Positions 57,152-64,000 of a DNA stretch of 64,000 nucleotides are shown here, in pieces. The notes under the pieces were generated by a model. It did no database searches and was not told the origin of the DNA. It was given only the letters and a program-made list of their open reading frames with translations. The DNA is taken from NCBI GenBank assembly GCA_041583495.1, contig JBFHFS010000005.1:62001-126000 (forward strand), given 5' to 3'. The translations under genes were made by a program, and so were the position numbers. Positions within the stretch are counted from its first letter, which is position 1. Each line of letters begins with the position of its first letter. This DNA comes from JBFHFS01 sp041583495. Lineage in GTDB: Bacteria; Bacteroidota; Bacteroidia; Bacteroidales; Marinilabiliaceae.

Positions 57152-59683
57152 ATGAGAGCCTTGCTAAAACTGAAAGTAATTATCGCCGTGGTATTTTTAA
57201 GTACAAGTACTTTTGCACAAAACTATAATGATGTATTAAAAATGAATCCCGTTGGGTACTGGCCGGCCGATGACGGCCAAGGTGAAGTGCTGCGGGACTT
57301 GTCACCAAATAAAAACCATGCTGTTCTGCATAATCTACAATGGGAAGGAACCCTGCTTAATTTCAGAGGCTTGTTTCAATGGGCAGAAATACCAGCAAGC
57401 GAGAAGTATAACACAAGGACAGTAAGCTTTGGCGGATGGGTTTTCCTGCGCAACAAAGTACTTGGTGGTTGGAATTCTGCAGCCAAAAAAGGCCTTGGAA
57501 TGACTTTTATGGGCAACGGTTATCATACATCATCGTACAGTCTTGAAACACTTGATAAAGACGAAGTGCTATTTATGAAGAGCAAATGGAGCGTATATGG
57601 CGGTTCTCCGGAAGGAGCAAGTATACGCATCCGGCGAGAAGAAAGGGTGGATGTTTTAAGTGGTGGAAAAGATGATGCTATGGATACGGAGAGTAAATCC
57701 GGACTGGTAGCGATGGGCAAATGGCAGCATATATTTTATACCTATGAAACCCCGGCGCAGATTGAGGGTGGGAAAGAGTGGGTTAGCCTGCAAGATGCAG
57801 ATAGATTTCACAATGCAGGTACAGGAAAACTTTATGTGAACGGGGAGTTGGTCAAAAGTACAGATCGGGTTGAATTTAAACCCCGTTTGGTGCCCTTTTT
57901 AATTGGGAGTGACGCATGGTGGTGGTTGCAAGCTGTTACTTCCGGGTCCCTCGACGGTTCGGTAAGAGACTTGGTTATTTTTGACAGAGCTATAAGCCCT
58001 GAAGAAGTTTCTCAATTGTTTAAGGAGACCCTTCCGAAAGGTGAACCGCAGGTTTTCCCGATAGATGCCATTTTTGTTAATGAGGAAGCCGTTGAAGTAA
58101 AAGAATTGTTCAATCTTCCACAGGAGAGTGTTTGGGAAGTCCTCCTTCAACTAGAAAAACTGGATGTCAAATCTCTTAAGAAATATACTCCCTGGCTAAA
58201 GACCCAAAAGAATGCCGAGGCAGTTAAACTGCTACTCAAAGTGGGTGAAGTTGAAACGGTTAAAGGCTTTATTCCGGCTTATGTTAAAGTTTTTCAAGAC
58301 AAAAAACTGAGTGAAGAAAAACGCGCCGACGCGTTGCTGGCTTTGGCCGAATGCAAGGCACTTGCAACAGATGCTGCACTGGATATCATAACGGCAGAAT
58401 TAAAAACAATGCAGCCACAAATTCCTAAAATCGAAGAATATTACCGTAATGCCTTAATCAATGCAGTATTCGAACTTGATCCCCGGAATAAAATTCTGAC
58501 CAGTATCTTTGAGGGAAATGAAGCCTCATTATTTTCGCAGGGCGATGAAATGCGGGATAGTCGTCAGGATATTTCTAATAATAGAGCCTACACCTCCAGT
58601 GTAAAGTATCAGGGAGTAATCTATAGCGTTGGAACGGGAGTCGCATGGGAAGGAGTAGAACCTGTTTCTGCTAAAGAGTTTGAACAAATTGCTAAGGCAA
58701 TTGAAGGTCAATACCCGGGGGTGAGGAGATGGGCTGAAGGAAAGGATTTGGCACGGGTCTATGCCACTAAAACGGGAAACAACGGCAGAATTGAAAAGTT
58801 TTATCCATTAGGCAGGAAGTTTATCTTTAATCAGGAGGATCAGAAAATGAGAGGCTGGTCAATAGCCATTGATCGTGAGGGGTATATACATTTAGCGGGG
58901 GGGATGCACAATGCTCCTGTGGAAGAAAATTTTATGCCAGGTAGTTGGGAAAGCTGGGGTATGTCCAGAGAACTTAAAGATGATAAATACCCTACTATCC
59001 CATACTGGGTTTCGAAAAAGCCCGGTGATCTGACGAGCATGGAATTTGTCGGCCATCGTGACAATAAGCGCAATATCCCTCTGGCACTTGGGCTCAACTA
59101 CCTTAATTTTGTTCAGGATCGTAATCAGGAGCTTTATATCTATGGCCGAATCTATGTTCAAGGTTTGCAGAGCTGGGGATTGTATCGTTATGATGCGGAT
59201 ACAAAAAGCTGGACAGGACTTGGTGGTTTTGCTCCTGATGTTAAAAGTGAGTTCCCGGTCTGGTCCGATCGGTTCATAACCATGGCTGCTGATTGGGTGG
59301 CATTGGCCTCCATCCGGTGGAAAAATACCCATTCGAAAAGTAAGGTTCTGATTTGGTCTCGACAACCACATTTTTATAACTTCATTCGCGGATGGGGGAT
59401 TAGATGGGACCTAAACAATCGCATGCATATACAAGTTCCACATTTTGCGTTGGATGAAAATTATAGGGATACAAATATGCAGCTCTATGCTTATTCAGAC
59501 GATGATGGTAAGACTTTTTGCGGGGCAAACGGGGAAAAACTTGCACTACCCCTTACTGCGAATCCCGGAGAAGGGAATGCCTGTCTGCGCTCTGAACAAA
59601 ATCTGAAATACTGGAACCTCTGGGTTTCTCTATTAACGAAAGCTGGATATAACACTGATGGCTTAAGCCGGATAAATATTTAA
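57152..59683 (+). CDS. LamG-fold plus BNR-propeller secreted protein
   Basis: 843 residues with a signal peptide ending near STFAQ. Residues 25-300 form a concanavalin/LamG-like domain (GYWPADDGQGEVLRDLS, then GKLYVNGELVKS), which usually binds glycans. Residues 315-470 are helical and HEAT-like. Residues 560-820 resemble the BNR_4 propeller, with WSIAIDREGYIHLAGGMHN and several blades rich in aromatic residues. BNR_4 propellers include the ulvan lyases of PL24/PL25, so a lyase or hydrolase function is possible, but the catalytic His and Tyr cannot be assigned here. No close known architecture comes to mind. Confidence 0.7.
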   Translation: MRALLKLKVIIAVVFLSTSTFAQNYNDVLKMNPVGYWPADDGQGEVLRDLSPNKNHAVLHNLQWEGTLLNFRGLFQWAEIPASEKYNTRTVSFGGWVFLRNKVLGGWNSAAKKGLGMTFMGNGYHTSSYSLETLDKDEVLFMKSKWSVYGGSPEGASIRIRREERVDVLSGGKDDAMDTESKSGLVAMGKWQHIFYTYETPAQIEGGKEWVSLQDADRFHNAGTGKLYVNGELVKSTDRVEFKPRLVPFLIGSDAWWWLQAVTSGSLDGSVRDLVIFDRAISPEEVSQLFKETLPKGEPQVFPIDAIFVNEEAVEVKELFNLPQESVWEVLLQLEKLDVKSLKKYTPWLKTQKNAEAVKLLLKVGEVETVKGFIPAYVKVFQDKKLSEEKRADALLALAECKALATDAALDIITAELKTMQPQIPKIEEYYRNALINAVFELDPRNKILTSIFEGNEASLFSQGDEMRDSRQDISNNRAYTSSVKYQGVIYSVGTGVAWEGVEPVSAKEFEQIAKAIEGQYPGVRRWAEGKDLARVYATKTGNNGRIEKFYPLGRKFIFNQEDQKMRGWSIAIDREGYIHLAGGMHNAPVEENFMPGSWESWGMSRELKDDKYPTIPYWVSKKPGDLTSMEFVGHRDNKRNIPLALGLNYLNFVQDRNQELYIYGRIYVQGLQSWGLYRYDADTKSWTGLGGFAPDVKSEFPVWSDRFITMAADWVALASIRWKNTHSKSKVLIWSRQPHFYNFIRGWGIRWDLNNRMHIQVPHFALDENYRDTNMQLYAYSDDDGKTFCGANGEKLALPLTANPGEGNACLRSEQNLKYWNLWVSLLTKAGYNTDGLSRINI

Positions 59684-60249
59684 TGGTAACAGATCGACAT
59701 TTAAGTCTAACATCAATTCTTGGTCGAAAGTCTAATTCAAAAAGCAAGAATGAGTTCGTTTTTAATTAGATTTTGTGTTCAAAATGCTATTACTTGTATA
59801 TGGGAACAATATGGACTGGTTGGGAGGAATCCATGAGGCTGTCTGCAATGTTGAATTTGATTACGATATGTTTTGTGTAAGAAAACAGTTTTATAACCCT
59901 AATGAGAATGGGATAATAAAGTGAATCGCTTTTGAATTATAATTATGTTGTATTCAATTTTGGGTGATTTCTGGACGATCAGTTTAATCTGTACCCTCTA
60001 CATAATTCCGATGTTGAAAAATAAACAAGGAAGTTGTTTTGGAGCAAAATCCGGGATCTTAAAGTTCGATGAGCCAAACTTTCTCTGGCGATAATTTTGA
60101 ACCGTTAGAAATTATTGAAAGGGAAAATTGTCCAGCTCCGGGAATATGCCGGTTGTATTTTAACGCATTAAGCAGAACCGGGCAACCCCGAAAACCAATT
60201 GGGGGTTTTATCAGATTGTATTTATATTTAGATAAAAAGGTAAAGTAAG
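59684..60249. other. Intergenic region, 566 bp
   Basis: AT-rich and interrupted by stops in every frame. A weak hairpin pairs AACCCC at 60184-60189 with GGGGTT at 60202-60207, followed by TTTATC, just upstream of the sulfatase. It may reduce readthrough. I find no promoter consensus and no recognisable gene remnant. Confidence 0.4.
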
Positions 60250-61764
60250 ATGGATCGATTATTTTTTTTGGTAGTGTTTAGCGTAAGCATTCTTTTCTCA
60301 AGCTGTATGGGGAAAAATGAAGAAGCAACCCAAAGTAGCCCCAACATCATCTTTTTCTTAGTTGATGATATGGGCTGGCAGGACACATCCTTGCCGTTCT
60401 GGAAAGAAAAAACGCCTTTGAACCAAAAGTTTCATACCCCTAACATGGAAAAGTTGGCATCGCAAGGAATGATGTTTACCCAAGCGTATGCCAATAGTAT
60501 TTGTTCCCCTTCACGCACCAGTTTAATGACAGGGATGAATGCTGCACGCCACAAAGTAACCAATTGGACATTGCGGAAGGATCAGACCGTTGATGCTAAA
60601 GATAGTTTATTAGAATTTCCTGATTGGAACTTAAATGGGTTACAACCGGCAAACGTAGACACCATTTCAAGGACCGTTTCGGCGAATCCTTTGCCTGAAA
60701 TATTGCATAAGAACGGTTATTTTACCATTCATTGTGGTAAAGCTCATTGGGGGGCAGAAGGAACCCCCGGAGCCAATCCTTTAAATTTAGGATTCGATAT
60801 TAATATAGCAGGACATTGTGCCGGAGGGGTGGGTTCCTTTGAAGGAATTCAGGACTTTAGCGCTGCATGGCGGAATGGGGATTTAATTTGGGATGTTCCT
60901 GGGATGGGTGACTACCATGGAAAGGATATTCACCTAACCGATGCGCTTACTATTGAGGCAAAAAAGGCTATGGGTAAGGCGTTGGACAAAGGGAAACCAT
61001 TTTACCTCTATATGTCTCATTATGCAGTACATCAACCCTGGGCTCCTCATAAACCGTTTTATCAGAAATATATTGATATGGGATTGGATGAAGGTGCGGC
61101 ATTGTATGCCTCAATGGTGGAAGGCATGGATAAAAGCCTGGGTGATTTAATGACTTTTCTGGAAGAAAAAGGCATAAATGATAATACCGTAATTCTTTTT
61201 ATGTCGGACAATGGTGGGGTGGGAGGATCCTGTTTCCCGCTAAATAGCGGAAAAGGCTCAGCCTATGAAGGAGGTATACGTGAACCCATGATTGTGAAGT
61301 GGCCGGGAGTAGTTGAAAAAGCCTCGGTATGCAATGAATATTTGGATATAGAAGATTATTTCCCTTCTATCTTGGAGATTGCCGGGATCGAAGAATACCA
61401 AACAAAACAGGTCGTTGATGGAAAAAGCTTTGTGCCAATGTTAAAAATGGAAGGGACCACTGCCGAGGGACGCGACTTGTTCTGGCATTTCCCAAATAAA
61501 TGGGGCGGGAGTGGCCCTGGAATTGGCACAACGAGTACGATTAGAAGTGGAGACTGGAAACTGGTTTATTGGTATAAGGACCTGCATTTTGAATTGTTTA
61601 ATATTCCTACAGATATTGGAGAAAAGAACAATATGGCTGATCAATACCCTGAAAAAGTAAAAGACCTGGCTGCAAAGCTGGGAAGTTTCCTGAGAGAAGT
61701 TGATGCAACACGTCCTGTTTATAAGTCATCGGGTAAACCTGTTCCATATCCGGATGAAATTTAA
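60250..61764 (+). CDS. S1-family sulfatase (formylglycine-dependent, lipoprotein)
   Basis: 504 residues; lipobox SSC at Cys19. The sulfatase signature is CSPSR at 85-89, Cys85 being the residue converted to formylglycine, followed by TSLMTG. Metal ligands are DD at 39-40 (VDDMGW) and DNGG near 318. The lipid anchor suggests work at the outer surface or in the periplasm. The substrate is a sulfated sugar; subfamily cannot be set. No anaerobic maturase gene is seen within the window, so it would be encoded elsewhere. It is the only sulfatase here, which suggests a lightly sulfated substrate rather than fucoidan or carrageenan. Confidence 0.94.
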   Translation: MDRLFFLVVFSVSILFSSCMGKNEEATQSSPNIIFFLVDDMGWQDTSLPFWKEKTPLNQKFHTPNMEKLASQGMMFTQAYANSICSPSRTSLMTGMNAARHKVTNWTLRKDQTVDAKDSLLEFPDWNLNGLQPANVDTISRTVSANPLPEILHKNGYFTIHCGKAHWGAEGTPGANPLNLGFDINIAGHCAGGVGSFEGIQDFSAAWRNGDLIWDVPGMGDYHGKDIHLTDALTIEAKKAMGKALDKGKPFYLYMSHYAVHQPWAPHKPFYQKYIDMGLDEGAALYASMVEGMDKSLGDLMTFLEEKGINDNTVILFMSDNGGVGGSCFPLNSGKGSAYEGGIREPMIVKWPGVVEKASVCNEYLDIEDYFPSILEIAGIEEYQTKQVVDGKSFVPMLKMEGTTAEGRDLFWHFPNKWGGSGPGIGTTSTIRSGDWKLVYWYKDLHFELFNIPTDIGEKNNMADQYPEKVKDLAAKLGSFLREVDATRPVYKSSGKPVPYPDEI

Positions 61765-61850
61765 ACGAGACAGGAAAACCAATCAAACAAACTAAACAAT
61801 AACTTATTGAAGCAAATAGACAAAATAAGAATAGATAAAAAACACAAAAA

Positions 61851-62660
61851 ATGATGAGACGTTTAGATTTCTTAAAGCTGTTAGTAGCAATTTTATTTCT
61901 TTTTTCAACAGGTCTTTCTTTTGCAGGGAATGGGAATAAAGATCCCCAACCCCAAACCATTAAAGTTTTGACTATTGGCAATAGTTTTGCCAATAACGTT
62001 TGTCAGTATTTAAAGCAGATTACCGAATCAGTCGAGGGATGCGATATTGTAATTGGGAAAGCGAACCTGGGAGGCTGCTCCCTTGAGAGACATGCCGATC
62101 TGATAAAAAAGAGTGAGCAGGATCCAACCTTTAAACCTTATGGGGGCAAGTCGTTGAAAGAATTATTACAACAAGATGATTGGGATGTTGTAACGATTCA
62201 GCAGGTAAGTCATTTAAGCTTTAAGGCTGAAACTTATCAGCCCTATGCCGATGAGATTAGTGCTTTTGTGAAAAAGTATGCACCCCACGCCAAAGTTTAT
62301 ATCCATGAAACCTGGCCCTATGCCCCGGATTGTCCTCGGTTGGAAGGGTTTGGGATCACCTCTGATCAAATGTATAAAGGGTTGAAGAAAAATTACAAAG
62401 TTCTTTCAAAACGTTATAACTCTCCCATTTTGCCTTCTGGCGATGCTTTTTACCGTTCTTTCAAGAAAAATAAAGGTATCGATCTTTGGAATGAGAAGGA
62501 TCGGTTTCATGCCAGTTTTAACGGCTGTTACCTTGCCGGGTGTGTTTGGTTCGGGAAATTATTTGGGCGATCTCCCAAAGAAGTAACTTTTATTCCAGAT
62601 GGGATAACCGAAGAATCGGCAAAATTCCTTCAAGCCATAGCCGAGAAAATAGATTCCTAG
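61851..62660 (+). CDS. DUF4886 SGNH-like esterase
   Basis: 269 residues with a signal peptide ending near LSFAG. DUF4886 has an SGNH-like fold: LTIGNSFANN with Ser45 is block I, a Gly in ANLGGCS block II, TIQQVSH takes the place of block III, and RFHASFNG supplies the late His. Function is untested for the family; a deacylase role is likely by fold. It is the fourth SGNH-type gene in the last 11 kb. Confidence 0.82.
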   Translation: MMRRLDFLKLLVAILFLFSTGLSFAGNGNKDPQPQTIKVLTIGNSFANNVCQYLKQITESVEGCDIVIGKANLGGCSLERHADLIKKSEQDPTFKPYGGKSLKELLQQDDWDVVTIQQVSHLSFKAETYQPYADEISAFVKKYAPHAKVYIHETWPYAPDCPRLEGFGITSDQMYKGLKKNYKVLSKRYNSPILPSGDAFYRSFKKNKGIDLWNEKDRFHASFNGCYLAGCVWFGKLFGRSPKEVTFIPDGITEESAKFLQAIAEKIDS

Positions 62661-62701
62661 TATTATTAACCAATGAATTTCTAAAAAAAAACAATATTGG
62701 C

Positions 62702-64000
62702 ATGAGCTCATTAAATCATTTTAATTTTTCAAAATTGAATTCTGTTAGTTTTTATTCTTTATTCCTGCTGTTTTTTATCGTTTTTAATGGCTTTTCTCAA
62801 GATGAAATACGCATTGCCTGCGTGGGTAATAGTATTACCTATGGGGCAAGGATTGAAAATAGGGAGGTAAACAGTTATCCGGCCCAGTTGTCCTCCATGT
62901 TGGGAGAAGGATATGATGTACAAAACTTTGGAAGAAATGGTGCGACATTACTAAAAAAAGGAGATTTGCCTTATTTGAAAGCAAGTGAGTATGAAAAAGC
63001 ACTTGCATTTAACCCGAATTTGGTGTTTATCAAATTGGGCACCAATGACACCAAGCCTCAAAATCGCATATTCCTGGACTCTGATTATATCAAGGATTAT
63101 AAAGCCCTGATAGCCTCATTTAAAAGCTTGCCTTCAGAACCACAAGTTGTCCTTTTGGTGCCGGTTCCTGTATTCTCGGCTGATACCACCGGGATTACCA
63201 ACATTGTTCTTACGGAAAAGATAATTCCAATGGTACGGCAGGTTGCTTACGAGACCGGTTGTGAGGTCGTGAATTTATATAACCTGTTGATAGAATCTCC
63301 TGAGTTGTTTCCTGATAAAGTGCACCCAAATGTTGAAGGTGCAAAGGTGATTGCCGGTAGATTGTGTGAGTTTATTAAATTGAATACAGAGCCTGAGTTT
63401 GATCTTTCCCGAGAGCTACCAACGGATTATACCCCATTTAATTACCATGGTTTCCAGGGCTATGACTTTACTTTCGAAGGGAAAGAGGCTAAAGTGGTAG
63501 TCCCTAAAAAAGCAGCTCCGGGTCATCCTTGGATTTGGCGTACCCGTTACTGGGGACATGAGCCGCAGGTTGAAATAGCGTTATTGGAAAGGGGCTTTCA
63601 TGTGGTTTATTGTGATGTGTATGAGTCGTTTTTAAATAAAGAAGGCCTTTCGGTTTGGGATGATTTTTATCAATTCCTTACCAAGGCAGGTCTGTCATAT
63701 AAATCGGTTATGGAAGGCATGAGCAGGGGAGGTATTTATATTTATCGTTGGGCTGCCTTTCACCCCGATCGGGTTTCTGCTGTTTATGCTGATGCACCTA
63801 TGTTGGACATCAAATTGTATTCGAAAGGCAAAGAACATAATTTCCCTTCTAAGTGGGATTCTTTTAAAACGGCATTCAACTTCAATACAGAAGAAGCACT
63901 TGCGTTTAAAGGAAATCCGCTTGACTTAACAGAAAAAATTGCCAAAGGGGGGTTCCCGATGTTGCATGTGGTAGGTGATGCAGATGAAGTGGTCCCTGTT
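62702..64000 (+). CDS. SGNH esterase fused to an alpha/beta hydrolase (3' end outside window)
   Basis: The reading frame starts at the ATG at 62702, 41 bp after the previous stop, and is still open at the right edge after 433 residues. A signal peptide ends near NGFSQ. Residues 35-225 are an SGNH domain: VGNSIT with Ser44, FGRNG, LGTND and the D-x-x-H pair DKVH at 205-208. From about residue 245 an alpha/beta hydrolase follows, with GMSRGG at 339-344 (nucleophile Ser341) and GDADEVV near 425-431 as the likely acid. Both esterase domains look complete in their visible motifs. This pairing suggests removal of two acyl types from the same substrate, or one domain serving as binding partner. Confidence 0.85.
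   Translation, partial: MSSLNHFNFSKLNSVSFYSLFLLFFIVFNGFSQDEIRIACVGNSITYGARIENREVNSYPAQLSSMLGEGYDVQNFGRNGATLLKKGDLPYLKASEYEKALAFNPNLVFIKLGTNDTKPQNRIFLDSDYIKDYKALIASFKSLPSEPQVVLLVPVPVFSADTTGITNIVLTEKIIPMVRQVAYETGCEVVNLYNLLIESPELFPDKVHPNVEGAKVIAGRLCEFIKLNTEPEFDLSRELPTDYTPFNYHGFQGYDFTFEGKEAKVVVPKKAAPGHPWIWRTRYWGHEPQVEIALLERGFHVVYCDVYESFLNKEGLSVWDDFYQFLTKAGLSYKSVMEGMSRGGIYIYRWAAFHPDRVSAVYADAPMLDIKLYSKGKEHNFPSKWDSFKTAFNFNTEEALAFKGNPLDLTEKIAKGGFPMLHVVGDADEVVPV

Noticed and set aside
60250..61764. Fucoidan as the substrate because of the sulfatase and many fucosidases
   Set aside because: Fucoidan degraders usually carry many sulfatases; only one is present, and no endo-fucanase family was recognised.
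1..64000. Long reading frames on the minus strand (for example 4950-5399, 56318-56800, 58892-59371)
   Set aside because: They lie inside strong plus-strand genes, have no signal peptides or known motifs, and follow from the codon pattern of the genes they overlap.
1..64000. CRISPR arrays, tRNA or rRNA genes
   Set aside because: No regularly spaced direct repeats and no cloverleaf or rRNA-like sequence were noticed in any gap.

Overview
The window is a 64 kb piece of a Bacteroidota chromosome. Every gene I can support lies on the + strand, and nearly all encode exported proteins (signal peptides or lipoboxes) that take glycans apart. The marks of the phylum are a SusC/SusD pair, a FecI-type sigma factor with a FecR-type anti-sigma factor, a TAnnTTTG-type promoter in front of the sigma gene, and many lipoproteins. 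The mixture of families would suit a soil, sediment or marine member of the Marinilabiliales/Bacteroidales, but I cannot place it to genus. The window is best read as one very large polysaccharide utilization locus (PUL), cut at both ends.

Layout. (1) 1-16978: tandem amidohydrolase (left end missing), DUF5060/DUF4038 glycosidase, GH141-like beta-helix protein, an unknown protein rich in DxDxDG motifs, GH29 with C-terminal carbohydrate-binding domains, an (alpha/alpha)6 MGH1/GH63-like glycosidase, LacZ-type GH2 and GH127. (2) 17063-19614: a translationally overlapping pair, an exported FAD oxidoreductase and a NapH-NapG-like fused iron-sulfur membrane protein. (3) 19615-20339: a long gap holding a relic of a fecR promoter and start. 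(4) 20340-28356: a GC-rich DUF5703/GH95-like gene, a YncE-propeller/phosphoesterase fusion, GH29 and a DUF4380-like protein. (5) 28357-29518: insertion sequence debris. (6) 29519-36697: sigma factor, anti-sigma factor, SusC with an N-terminal STN domain, SusD, ending in a strong hairpin. (7) 36842-64000: two calcineurin-type phosphoesterase-fold proteins, a beta-helix protein, GH95, GH2, GH16, two GH29, GH3, a GH43-like propeller, four single-domain SGNH or DUF4886 esterases, a LamG/BNR protein, a sulfatase, and an SGNH plus alpha/beta-hydrolase fusion cut by the right edge.

How it may work. SusCD imports oligosaccharides. The STN domain on SusC together with FecI/FecR suggests that substrate arriving at SusC switches on the locus. 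GH16 is the clearest endo-acting enzyme. Four GH29, two GH95-like and one GH141-like protein point to a glycan heavily decorated with alpha-L-fucose or alpha-L-galactose. GH2, GH3, GH127, the GH43-like and DUF4038 proteins would trim other linkages, and the esterases, sulfatase and phosphoesterase-fold proteins would remove substituents. The substrate cannot be fixed from sequence alone; algal galactans and complex pectin-like glycans are the leading options.

Most unusual are the FAD oxidoreductase/NapHG-like pair, which would give a glycan locus a link between periplasmic chemistry and the respiratory chain, the SGNH-alpha/beta hydrolase fusion, and several proteins whose catalytic or metal-binding residues are altered. 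I found no tRNA, rRNA or CRISPR array.
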